13,374 nt of DNA from positions 43,269 to 56,642 of the forward strand of contig BEXV01000959.1 in the NCBI GenBank assembly GCA_003118195.1, read 5' to 3'. Below are positions 1-8,220 of this stretch, one piece after another. The position numbers and the translations under genes were made by a program. How positions within the stretch are numbered: position 1 is the stretch's first letter; each line of letters begins with the position of its first letter. The notes below the pieces were generated by a model, which was not told the origin of the DNA, made no database searches, and saw only the letters and a list, made by a program, of their open reading frames with translations. Source of the DNA: Hemicentrotus pulcherrimus. Its lineage: Eukaryota > Echinodermata > Echinoidea > Camarodonta > Strongylocentrotidae.

Positions 1-211
1 TTCACACACATAATGTCAAGCTCTCTAGATACGAACTTCGTATCTACAGCCTGCTTTAAGGGGCATATGAATCGCGACTTTGTATCTATCTGAACATCGT
101 ATAAACGATGTTCACACAGGGAAAATTTTCTCTAAACATGTTTAAAACTGTTGTGTTAAACACATTTAAACTAATCATCTCTAGATAAGATGAAATTTAG
201 CTGTGTGTGAA
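1..211. repeat. Palindrome-rich MITE-like segment with 10-bp inverted ends
   Basis: Bases 1-10 (ttcacacaca) are the exact reverse complement of 202-211. Inside lie a 21-bp odd palindrome at 26-46 centred on base 36 (tagatacgaa-c-ttcgtatcta), a hairpin with 10-bp arms at 91-100/105-114 and loop ataa, and the palindromes aaacatgttt (134-143) and tgtgttaaacaca. The decamer tctctagata occurs directly repeated at 22-31 and 179-188, and 'cttcgtatct' near 36-45 is echoed by 'ctttgtatct' at 78-87. This density of symmetry is typical of short non-autonomous DNA elements. No coding capacity is seen. Because the left end coincides with the window edge, neither the true left boundary nor a target-site duplication can be checked, so element status is inference. 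Confidence 0.4.
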
Positions 212-546
212 AAGGCTGCAAGTGTCCTTGAGGTTAGCATGAGGCCAGTGGGCCTAATGACTGATAATGATTGATGACAGCTTTTTGATAATTCACAACA
301 TGTACAGACGATCGAAACAGTTGTGGTATGACTACATAATGTCAACTTTAATATCGTCTTCTGCCAAGACCCAGAGCTGCAATAGCTCATATTGTCTGTT
401 TTGGACGTTAATTCATAAACTTTTTGGGTGGTGCGTTTGTGAAGAAGCACTATTAGGAGGTGTTTTTTCTAACCTACAAACTGTAACTGCAGTGAAGTAT
501 ATGTATACAGTAGCTGTGTAATACAAATCAATCTTATAATTAATAT
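212..546. other. Non-coding AT-rich stretch
   Basis: Open frames of 84 and 89 codons overlap on opposite strands here, have unremarkable composition, and match no family I recognise. I treat them as chance. A small palindrome, gtatatgtatac, lies near 499-510. Nothing else stands out. Confidence 0.4.
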
Positions 547-575
547 AACTTCAACTTCAACTTCAACTTCAACTT
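547..575. repeat. Hexanucleotide tandem repeat (aacttc)n
   Basis: Nearly five uninterrupted copies of aacttc, ending where the next expected c is replaced by a. It is a simple-sequence repeat without coding significance. It immediately precedes a 280-bp stretch (577-860) that carries open frames of about 70-80 codons on both strands but no recognisable domain. Confidence 0.9.
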
Positions 576-2160
576 AAAGGTCAGTCCGGAATCCCATGAC
601 TTTTACAAGCCCATCGCCTGTCTGATTATCAAGATATTTATGATTGGAAATCGAAATTTCAAAAAACTTTTTCCTCATGGTTTTTATGACAGTACAGTCT
701 ATTGGGGAAAATGAGTGTGGTAAAACAGGTCCATTTTTGAGGCACTTTATGATCCTTTTGAAGCGCAATTTTTGTAAGTCTTTGATATCACACCATATCA
801 CAGACACTGATAACACATATCTCAGATTTAATATTGTTAAACGAGGCCTTTAAAGTTTAATGCAGAGTTGATGCCCTTTTGGTGATGATACATTATACTT
901 TGGCACCGAATTCTAACTCTCATCATGTGCATTAATTATTCAGGATGCCTCAGATACATTACATACTACTGAACCATGAAGGGTCTAATCAACTGGCAAT
1001 TTCACAGCTTTTGCCAGACAATGGACTATTCATGTGCAAATTTTAAGAGAAATCACCAGAAACCATTTTGTTCACTGCTTTTCCTGTGAAATGAAGCATG
1101 ATTTTCATGTGATATAAGGCCATTAAAAAAAAAAAGATGTTGTAAGCCCATTAGGTGCCAAAACATGGGTCGGTCAGTCAGAATTTTTAAAAAAATACTT
1201 TTTTTTCCCTTTTTAGGCTGATATTTGCAGAATTGTTGCTGTAATGAAATACCCAAATGCATGAACCACATTTTTAGTGATTACATTATGTAAGGTGTAC
1301 ATAAAATATTTAAGAATTGTAGAAATTAGACAACGTTTCCTTTTTGAGAGATGAAGGGGGAGGAACTTGTATCTTATTAAGAACTTAAGGTATATTCAAC
1401 AGTTTCTGCCCAAATTTGTTCAAATTTCCAGAACATTTTAAAATGCACTAAAATGATTTTAAAAGATACTAAAATTATGGACAATACTATTCTGATGCAG
1501 AATAACGTCATTTAGTCCAAGGTCATCTCTGAAGCTCATTTGATTGACGTTCAGAAGCTATTAAGGTCTTTGTCTTTCAGGTTTACATTGTGTATTAATG
1601 CACAGCCAAGACAGTCATTACTAACAGCATGGGATGATGTATCTAAGGAAACACTCTACACATGCTTAATGATGTGAACATATTTATTATGAGCACGGGA
1701 CAGAATACATCGATATTGTGAGTGGATGTCAATGGCATTATTGATCTTAAGAAGCTGAACTACAAGACCTTTAGTGTGTTATTGTATAGGGTATTCATGC
1801 AATACACCTACAATGTAGTGGCTAGTTCTAATTGACAATGATGATACTTATTGGGCATCCATGTACATTACAAGGGGCAAGGTTGTTTAGATATAATATT
1901 TCTTTGTGATGCTGACATTATATGGATGATTTTGCAAGAAAATGTTGATGTACTTTGTAATACCAGTCCAGTTTAAAGCACTAAGGTTTGTATCCTACAT
2001 GTACTTATTCAGTTAACCCCAAACCCAGGGTCTAAAATCACATTTAACAAGAAGAAAAGAGTAACTTCCTTTGTTAAACCCCGATTTTGATTGAAAGCCT
2101 AAATCCACTGTCAGGTTTAAAATGTAGCAGAATATGGGCCTGAGAGTTTGAACTGTATTC
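576..2160. other. Gene-free AT-rich region
   Basis: No recognisable coding, RNA gene or element is visible. Short open frames near 574-853 and 1053-1271 lack family resemblance. Visible details are an A11 run at 1125-1135, an acceptor-like polypyrimidine tract ending in tttttag at 1216 without a convincing exon after it, another tttcag at 1580, and a TACATGTA octamer at 1996-2003. The region is best read as intergenic or intronic. Confidence 0.45.
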
Positions 2161-2167
2161 CACAAAA

Positions 2168-2229
2168 TCTTAATTTTTGAAGTCACAAACTAACCATTAC
2201 CGTTCTTAATTTTTGAGTCAAAGTTAACC
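2168..2229 (+). repeat. Two-copy short direct duplication
   Basis: The segment tcttaatttttga-agtcacaaactaacc (2168-2195) recurs as tcttaatttttga-gtcaaagttaacc (2204-2229), with a 36-bp period and a few changes and deletions. It looks like a local tandem duplication that has decayed. No function is apparent. Confidence 0.7.
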
Positions 2230-3095
2230 TTGAGTTCCTTGTAGTAAAATACAATTTTGAAAGAAATTAAGTTTTAAAAAATTTAAGTTGTTTATTATGC
2301 ATTAGGTGGTTAAGGACAACAAAATATGTACAAACTAACCAAAAATATGCTGCATATTATGTTTATGGGACCACTAGATATCTTTATCTTCTTTGTTCAT
2401 TAAATACCTATCATACAGCTTCGAACAGACTTCCTAGGCAGGCATTATTCATATTTCTTTCAAAGAGTCGGTGTAAATTTTGTTTGAGTCTTTAATGATT
2501 TACTTACGTCATTACCAGAACTCACGATTAATTCCCTTCAAACTTCTTCGTCAGTAGTCTTTGTAGTGATTTGGTCAAGGAAAATATAACATTTTACCAA
2601 ATGAGGAACTACTCCGACCTCCACAAACTTGAGCACTATAGGGATTGTAATTGGAATGAAATAACAAGCGCTTGCTTAACAAAGCATCCCTTCACATCGA
2701 TTTAACAACAATTAAGTTATTTAGAAGCCATTGCCTCACAGAGCCAATTAGCAGTAACTCTTGAATAGTAATTAGCGAGGTATGAGATCCCCAGGGGGGA
2801 GGGGGATCATGGGTTACGGATCTGACAGGATTGACATGCTGGTGTGTGCTATGAGCTGCAGCGATGCAGGTAGCATCGTAGAGGAAGCTTTACGTTAGTC
2901 ACAGATGGTATTCGTGGTCAATACTACTCCGCAGGAAAAGGTGTGGGTCGATCATAAGACAATGCAGGACAGTCCCTGACAAGATAAATTTGTACTATAA
3001 CTTCAGGCTCATCAGGTATGTTCTCATCAGCTAGAGATTGTCAAAAAGCCCCCTATTTCTGATTTGGGATATAAACCCGAAGATACAAATCTCGT
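2230..3095. other. Gene-free region with a G-rich hairpin
   Basis: No coding evidence. A 10-bp palindrome, caagcgcttg, lies at 2665-2674. At 2786-2808 the arms gatcccc and ggggatc enclose a G-rich loop on the + strand (G6-A-G5 between 2793 and 2805), giving a small hairpin or G-rich structure. A 'tgacgtaagtaa' motif, read on the minus strand near 2505-2516, combines a bZIP-like core with a donor-like GTAAGT but has no supporting exon. Confidence 0.4.
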
Positions 3096-3400
3096 CCTCA
3101 TCTGCTTGAGACTCGACCTCGAAACTCAAGCTTGAGAAATTGGCTTGAGATATTTTGCTCATTGTTCGTGCATAGTGCAAGTCTTTGGGCTGACGCAGAC
3201 GCACCAGACAAATAGCGGGATATTCTGCAAACTAGCCCAAGATATTTTGGGATGATTTTCTCGACCAAATATCCTGCTAATTGCAACTGCGGGCTGATGA
3301 AGACACAAATTAGCTGGATAATTTGTGATCAGGATAGTTGATATAGCGGGTTATTTGACAATCTTGAGCTGATGAGGGCAGGCCTGTTTAGACAGGCCTA
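3096..3400. repeat. Decayed repeat with recurring ~10-bp motifs
   Basis: Variants of 'agcgggatatt' recur (agcgggatatt, agctggataatt, agcgggttatt), as do 'gggctgaYgMagac' (near 3188 and 3292), 'gagctgatgagg', 'cttgagatat' and 'gcccaagatatt'. The spacing is irregular, roughly 20-100 bp. The palindrome ctcaagcttgag lies at 3125-3136. The recurrence suggests an old, diverged tandem or composite repeat; I cannot fix a unit length by eye. A 62-codon minus-strand frame here is probably a by-product. Confidence 0.4.
3380..3399. repeat. Perfect 8-bp-arm hairpin
   Basis: Arms aggcctgt (3380-3387) and acaggcct (3392-3399) are exact reverse complements around the loop ttag. A second 'tttagacact' follows at once, echoing the loop side. 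It caps the decayed repeat region on its left and could be that element's terminal structure. I find no Helitron-type CTRR end after it. Confidence 0.65.
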
Positions 3401-3874
3401 TTTAGACACTGTCTTTAAAATTGTATTCCTGAAAGTTAACCACAAAGGTCTCTTATTATGCACTCAATTTCCACTCTTTTCACTGGCAGGAAATAGTTGA
3501 GGTTCGTAAATGTTGCACTACAACAGTCAATTAGAAAACCCACCTGTTCATGTTATAGTTGTAGTATCCTGGCTACAAGTATTACAATTTACATCATCTT
3601 CTTTTTCAATCGCCTTTTACATCAAATTTCCAGTACTTGCATAAACATTCTTGAAATGTGATCAGAAATGGTATAGGCAAATACAACAAAAAAATGTGAA
3701 CGTTACAAAAAAGTTCAAAGTTCAATTGATTTCTCCACAAATGCTAAACATAGGGAGCTACATAAAATAAAATACATACATACAATAATAGAACATGTAC
3801 ATCATATATACATATAAACGACTCCAGTTGGAGAAATGTATGTTTTAAAAAGAAAAAAATCAGCAATTGTGGAA
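3401..3874. other. Gene-free AT-rich stretch
   Basis: No open frame of note and no recognised repeat. The sequence is A/T-rich (for example 3690-3860) with a small imperfect palindrome, ctccagttggag, near 3823-3834. Nothing supports a gene. Confidence 0.45.
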
Positions 3875-3914
3875 GGGTAGTCACAAATCAAAAATGATTT
3901 GTCGAGGACTACCC
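3875..3914. repeat. Bulged hairpin, 8+8 bp stem
   Basis: gggtagtc (3875-3882) pairs with gactaccc (3907-3914), and acaaatca (3883-3890) pairs with tgatttgt (3895-3902). The loop is aaaa and there is one 4-nt bulge, cgag (3903-3906). Sixteen base pairs in 40 nt is more than expected by chance in AT-rich DNA. It could be a small fold-back repeat remnant. It is too short to be a miRNA precursor as it stands. Confidence 0.6.
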
Positions 3915-4025
3915 CCAGTTGTAACCTCCACTTTTGTATGAAGAATTCTATATTTTATCTGGCCAGAGTAAAATCTTAGAATAGCATTTTAGCCAACATG
4001 TGTATATTGAATACTTATAAAATGG

Positions 4026-4090
4026 TTTGGAGTCAGACCGGCGTTAGCACTGTGTCAAATTATAAAAGTTAATGTCTTTCTGGCTCCAAA
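4026..4090 (+). repeat. 65-nt fold-back element, copy 1
   Basis: A 23-nt left arm (4026-4048) and 23-nt right arm (4068-4090) flank a 19-nt loop. 17 of 23 positions are complementary as DNA, and four of the six remaining pairs are G-T, so only two are unpaired in a + strand transcript. The right arm ends in ttctggctccaaa. A second copy with the same 23-19-23 geometry and no gaps lies at 13187-13251. I count 47 of 65 identical positions between copies, and 21 of 23 in the right arm. This is an interspersed fold-back family. I see no target-site duplication. Confidence 0.75.
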
Positions 4091-4346
4091 GCGATGTTAT
4101 GACAACTCTCTTGTGCAAGAGTCATTCTTCTTATGTGGCCATCTTCCTAAAAGAGAAGAAAATATTTTGGCACTGTATACATATATTAATTTAAGACCAT
4201 ATCTTATATCAGACCATGCATAATAAACAAGTGAGCCCGTTCTGCAAACTATAGTGTCTCATTTTTACCATGCTAATTCACTGATGTATATAGAGCATCT
4301 CCTTATGGTTTATAATCATGTAGCCACGCTTATCGTCATGGTCTGT
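4091..4346. other. Non-coding spacer
   Basis: No gene is visible. A 9-bp inverted pair, cagaccatg (4210-4218) and catggtctg (4337-4345), encloses 118 bp and may be chance. AATAAA-like and TA-rich sequence is frequent. Confidence 0.4.
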
Positions 4347-4349
4347 TAG

Positions 4350-4742
4350 AATGATCATGTCATCATTTTGCTGAGAGGATGGGATTGGCATCCAGTTAAA
4401 GATAAAGTTGAGTTCTGGTCGTGCGATCGCATTGTGAAAGAAACGGTGTGGAATCAATCAAACAAGGTTGATCATCTAGCATTTAAGTATTGGTGTGTAC
4501 TGCAAGGTTCTGGAATCATCAAAATGTTAAGAAACTTGGCCCAGTCTTGGTTAAGTTACAAGCACTGTACACAGAAAGATATAGCACTTTACAAAATGTT
4601 GCATAAAAATCTGTCCCAAGGAATACCAAAATGTGTTGATCATGATTCAATGGAAATTATAAGGATATGCTATTTATGGATGACACATATAATATTGTCC
4701 TGTTCTGAGAACACTACACTCTTTTGGAATACAGATTGTTAA
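4350..4742 (+). other. Longest open frame; coding status doubtful
   Basis: The frame is open from just after a stop at 4347-4349 to the TAA at 4740-4742, about 130 codons. It has no ATG near its start; the first in-frame ATG is at 4524, leaving 72 codons. The translation is rich in W, C, H and K and shows no domain, signal peptide or repeat that I recognise. There is no good acceptor, donor or Kozak context. A chance open frame or a worn transposon fragment is more likely than a gene. I find no support for naming a product. Confidence 0.2.
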
Positions 4743-5270
4743 TTATCAATATTTTTTCTTCAAAATCAAAAAGCAGTTTATTTTAAGAAAGTATATTCTC
4801 ACATTGACCTATTTTTCAGAATTCAGGCATTTATTGTTTTCTTCCAAGTTAATTTTGTGCATAGTTAGTGACCAAATGAGGCATGCCAAGTATTAGCAGT
4901 AGCCTGGCTAGTTCATGAATCCATAAATACATGAATGTTTTGATCTTTCTACATTAGATATGAACACATCGATTCTCATGTGAGAAAAACACTCTTTGGC
5001 TGGGACTTCTATCTTGTACATGTGATGATTGTTAAAGTACCCCATCTGTTGGTGAGGGAATGCCATGCTCCTCCTCACAGAATCACAAGGTATACATGAC
5101 TGTATATGACCATCTGTAATGCATGATAACTCTTGACCATCTGCAGAGTACAAGAAGGTCTTGAAGTCATATCATTTATCACTGAGTGAATGAATGCCCT
5201 TCTCGCTCTCATCAGATGTTCATAGAACTGTTGATATTTGTTGAAATTCACACTCCTTTGCATCATTATC
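4743..5270. other. Gene-free region
   Basis: Overlapping minus-strand frames of 71-81 codons match nothing recognisable. The decamer tgaccatctg is directly repeated at 5107-5116 and 5134-5143, and gtgagg/cctcac form a weak stem near 5052-5078. Otherwise I see nothing in this stretch. Confidence 0.4.
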
Positions 5271-5375
5271 AGAGATATGAAGAAATGCAACCCGTCATGT
5301 TGTACTTTATTACCATGAAAAGTGTTAAGCGCTATATAAATCCAGAATTCATTTATTCATTATTTATTTGCTCGC
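5271..5375 (+). repeat. SINE/LINE-type 3' end
   Basis: The string 'aagcgctatataaat' (about 5327-5341), followed by a T/A-rich tail with repeated attt/attc units (5346-5368), is characteristic of the 3' ends of retroposons widespread in fishes and marine invertebrates. The preceding 'atgttgtactttattaccatgaaaagtg' region fits the usual '..actttg..aaaagcgctatataaat' arrangement. No tRNA-like A/B boxes or reverse-transcriptase frame are visible upstream, so this is a truncated or decayed copy. Family membership is from recall, not a search. Confidence 0.5.
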
Positions 5376-5570
5376 AATATAATTACAAAACAAAATATTA
5401 TTAGCAGCCAATAATGGCTGAATTTTTCACATTTTACAAGCAAGTATTCAAAATACATAAAATACAATACTAAAAATGGTAAGAAATGTACTTGCTCTTG
5501 TCATAACAAAGGTTCTACCTATTCTAAATGAGCATTATCAATATCATTACTTTCAAGGGTAAGATATGAT
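5376..5570. other. Spacer with a small stem
   Basis: cagcca (5405-5410) and tggctg (5415-5420) pair around ataa. Otherwise this is AT-rich spacer between two repeats, without coding evidence. Confidence 0.4.
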
Positions 5571-5740
5571 GAAACCTGCTTTAGTGACCACCTGTTTAAA
5601 AAGTCCACCTGTCAACAAAGAGCAAAATTTTCTTATTCCCTGCAACATCATTTTCCAGTGAAACCTATACTGTTTGAACCTGCTTATACAGACAACTTTC
5701 TTGTTTCCTGGGAGAGGGGTTTACAGTGTATGCAGGTTTG
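5571..5740. repeat. Decayed interspersed repeat with inverted ends
   Basis: The left end holds aaacctgc (5572-5579), the exact reverse complement of gcaggttt (5732-5739). Inside are 'gtgaccacctgt', 'gtccacctgtc' and a partial re-start 'gtgaaacctatactgtttgaacctgcttatacagac', and the right end reads 'gcaggtttgactgta'. This layout matches the widespread marine-invertebrate repeat built from 'aacctgtctata.agaccacctg' units that ends in 'caggtttgactgta'. Recognition is from memory and the copy is diverged. Confidence 0.5.
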
Positions 5741-6549
5741 ACTGTACATAATATATCGCAGAAAAGTGAATACATAAATTAGTTATGAGTAGTGATTGGA
5801 ATAGTGTGCCTTGACCTAATCGCCCAGAGTTTCTCTCAGTCATCTACATGTAGATCAATATTGATGTAGCTTCTTTGAATCACCAGAGTGCTTCCCTACA
5901 TGTACCTGTGCCTTCAACATTTAATTGTACCAGACTAGCTATAATTGCAAGAGGTCAGGTTTTGCTTCTGCATTGATCAAGTGAAAATCTGATATGTCGC
6001 ATTAGGCATGACCTAGGAAATTTCAAATGAGGGATAAAGAAAGATTTTGTAAGATAGGATAGACAGATATATTCTCTTTTTGTCCAGAGGTGCAGTGGTA
6101 TGAGAACAATATAAAATAAAGTAAAGATAATTAAATATGATAAAGAGGTAAGATGCTAATGATGTACGCTTGTTCTTTAGAAAGAGAAATTAAAACCAGA
6201 GGCTGGCTTTAGGGGAGGGGGGAATTTTTTATACCTCATTTGTACAAGAAAGACATTGAGATAGAAGTTAGGAATGAGAAAAGAGACTAATTGCGAAACA
6301 ATCCTATTTAATTTTAGGTTAGGTAAGGAGATGAGGCAGTGATAGTATGTAATGTGTCTGTTTTGGAGCAGGAACTATGCACCTTTGAGTGTAATTTGTA
6401 ATTTTGTTTTCTGTTTAAAAGAAAAGAGGCGAGGTGAAGAAGGTCTATGCGTTCTTGAGCAAGAGAAATGCAACTTTAAGAGCTGTTTGTAAAGTTTATC
6501 TTGATAGAGAAGAAGCAATGATATTATCCTATAGGGAAGCAATTTTTCA
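5741..6549. other. Gene-free region
   Basis: No recognised gene. A 14-bp perfect palindrome, atctacatgtagat, is at 5842-5855, and another TACATGTA at 5897-5904. A donor-like 'gaggtaaga' occurs near 6146-6154 with stop-rich sequence before it. A 61-codon frame starts at 6434 and runs into the first copy of the duplicated segment; it is unlikely to be coding. Confidence 0.4.
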
Positions 6550-6700
6550 CAATGACTACCTACTTTATAGTCACAATATATACAATATTCATGAGGATAC
6601 TTACAAGGGAAAAATATGATATGAAACCTGAATCAGTAACTCAAAGTGAGCAATAACTACCTACTTTATAGTAACAATTTATACAATATTCATGAGGATA
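6550..6700 (+). repeat. 50-bp direct repeat, period 101 bp
   Basis: Bases 6550-6599 and 6651-6700 match at 47 of 50 positions without gaps; both contain ctacctactttatagt and caatattcatgaggata. The 51-bp spacer between them is not itself repeated next to either copy. High identity with an unrelated spacer suggests a fairly recent local duplication, or terminal direct repeats of a very small element. No coding sense is evident. Confidence 0.9.
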
Positions 6701-7260
6701 TGATAATTGTCCGCTAGTTACAGATCTCTGCCTCTCCTCTGACTTGCTGAACCCTAAGTGAAGTTTTAGGGCAACCAGGTCGTAAATCTCCAATCACTTT
6801 CAAGTCTAGAGCTCGTCCTCTTCAAGTATGGCTTAAAGACATCGGTGTCATTTAGTGAGCGGTTGTGTACACCCTCCAAAAGCAGATTGCTCTATGGTAT
6901 CCTTAATGATGAGACAGGGGGATGAAGACGTTACCTCTGGAAACCGAATGACGACAGCCGCTCCGCACTCCAAATCTCTGTTGCCATGGCTGCGTAGCGG
7001 AGATTTTCCCTCATCAGGTCCTAAATCTGGGATTTTTTTCTCCTCCCCCCCCCCCTCCCCATCTCTTTGGGTTCGTAGCGTCTTTGTAACCTGGACGGGG
7101 AAAGGTACATGTGTGTAACCTTTTTCTTTCCGTGTCTTCGACTCTGCGTCACACCCTCTCAAGTGGCGATCAAAGAAACGGTGGTTTACTTCAAGAGGAT
7201 GAAGCTCTCTCCTCATTACCTTTTGATTTACTGCCGTGTCCTGCTGCCTCTTATAATGCC
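6701..7260. other. GC-richer, CpG-containing island
   Basis: Base composition shifts towards G+C compared with both flanks, and CpG appears repeatedly (for example 'ccgctccgcactcc', 'gctgcgtagcgg', 'ttcgtagcgtc'). Open frames of 65-122 codons overlap on both strands, the usual by-product of low stop density, and none resembles a known family. An X-box-like sequence, gttgccatggctgc, is at 6980-6993. The region could be a regulatory island or unrecognised exon. I cannot support either. Confidence 0.3.
7033..7068. repeat. Pyrimidine tract with C11 run
   Basis: All 28 bases of 7033-7060 are pyrimidines: T7, then C-rich blocks including eleven consecutive C at 7045-7055 and four at 7057-7060; a single a is followed by tctcttt. 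The minus strand offers G4-A-G11-A-GG, enough guanines for a G-quadruplex, and the plus strand for an i-motif. Such tracts are also prone to length error in sequencing and assembly. Confidence 0.85.
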
Positions 7261-8138
7261 CACATTATTCAAAGCAGGGCTGCATACATTATGGCTACAT
7301 ACTGTTAACAACAGAAACCCCCTGTAAATTTGACGTTCTTTGTGTGTTTAGTAACTCAAGAATAAAAGGTGGACTTGTTCGAATTATAGTCTTTGTTGAT
7401 TACTTTTAGATGTAAGCTTTAATATGCCACCTTCTCATGAAACCGAAATAGGGACAAATCCATTTTTCACATACATACTTAAAAAATTACAAAAATTGGT
7501 AAGGGTATGGATAACTTAGTTTTTACCTGTACATGGAAATCAAAAAGGTAGATCCTAACATTTGACAAGAGTATCAGCAAGTGTCATGCCTGAATTTAGA
7601 GGTTCAAAAGAAGAAAAAAAAAAGGTTTTCTTTTGAGGTATGCTATTAAGGCTTTAAAAAAGGGTTTGCAGTATCCTCTCATGTAATTCATCTATTTTAT
7701 TTCTAGTTTGAAGGGGATATAATTATCATGCCTTGTTTAACAAAACATACACTTTTCAAGGAATCTATTCTCTTTTTTCTTTTCTTACAATTGTTTTCAC
7801 TTTGAAGTATGGACATGGTTTCTTGATGCATACATCATCAAGATCTACATCGGTGTCTCTTTTTAACTCTCTTGTACCACTCGGAGTGCCTCTCGAAAGT
7901 TGCCAATTTCCTCCACCCCACTGACATATTCTCAATGTGTGCATGAATGATGCGGAAACCATTTTCTGCGCTTCTGATCTTTCACCGACGTTTTCTTACG
8001 TTTCAGAGCTCTCAAGCAGAGCGGGATGCCTCCAAATCCCCATGACTTGTAGAGTTTAACCTTTCACTCGGCGAGATTGCAACATGTATCATTCACTTTC
8101 TCCATCTCACCTTATACACTCTCTCATCTTCATTTCCT
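7261..8138. other. Gene-free region
   Basis: Open frames of about 65 codons on both strands (7733-7962) have no recognisable features. An acceptor-like 'ttttatttctag' ends near 7706, followed in one frame by about 30 open codons with no donor. I see no repeat of note. Confidence 0.35.
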
Positions 8139-8220
8139 CTTAACCTGTTGAATACTGAATTCTTGCATTTCCATTGGCTTAACACAGGGACCACCCGGTT
8201 CCCGTAGGCAATGGGTTAAC
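8139..8220. repeat. Short element with ttaacc..ttg inverted ends
   Basis: ttaacctgttg (8140-8150) and caatgggttaa (8209-8219) are reverse complements at 9 of 11 positions, enclosing about 58 bp that also contains cattggcttaac and gggacc/ggttccc partial symmetry. Related 'ttaaccct.a.gaat' strings occur at 8331-8344 and 10413-10425, so this may be one of several worn copies of a short interspersed repeat. Confidence 0.35.

Noticed and set aside
26..46. Resemblance of the palindrome containing 'acttcgtat' to a loxP arm
   Set aside because: Only about nine bases match and there is no 8-bp spacer with a second arm; the palindrome has a single central base.
1196..1265. Acceptor-like tract ending in tttttag at 1216 followed by a short open frame
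   Set aside because: The frame stops after 15 codons, no donor follows, and T-rich tracts ending in AG are frequent in this AT-rich DNA.
3380..3399. Hairpin as a Helitron 3' end
   Set aside because: No CTRR terminus follows within the expected distance and no Rep/helicase sequence is visible.
6848..7216. 122-codon minus-strand frame as a gene
   Set aside because: Overlaps several plus-strand frames in a GC-richer, stop-poor area, includes the low-complexity G tract, and shows no recognisable domain.
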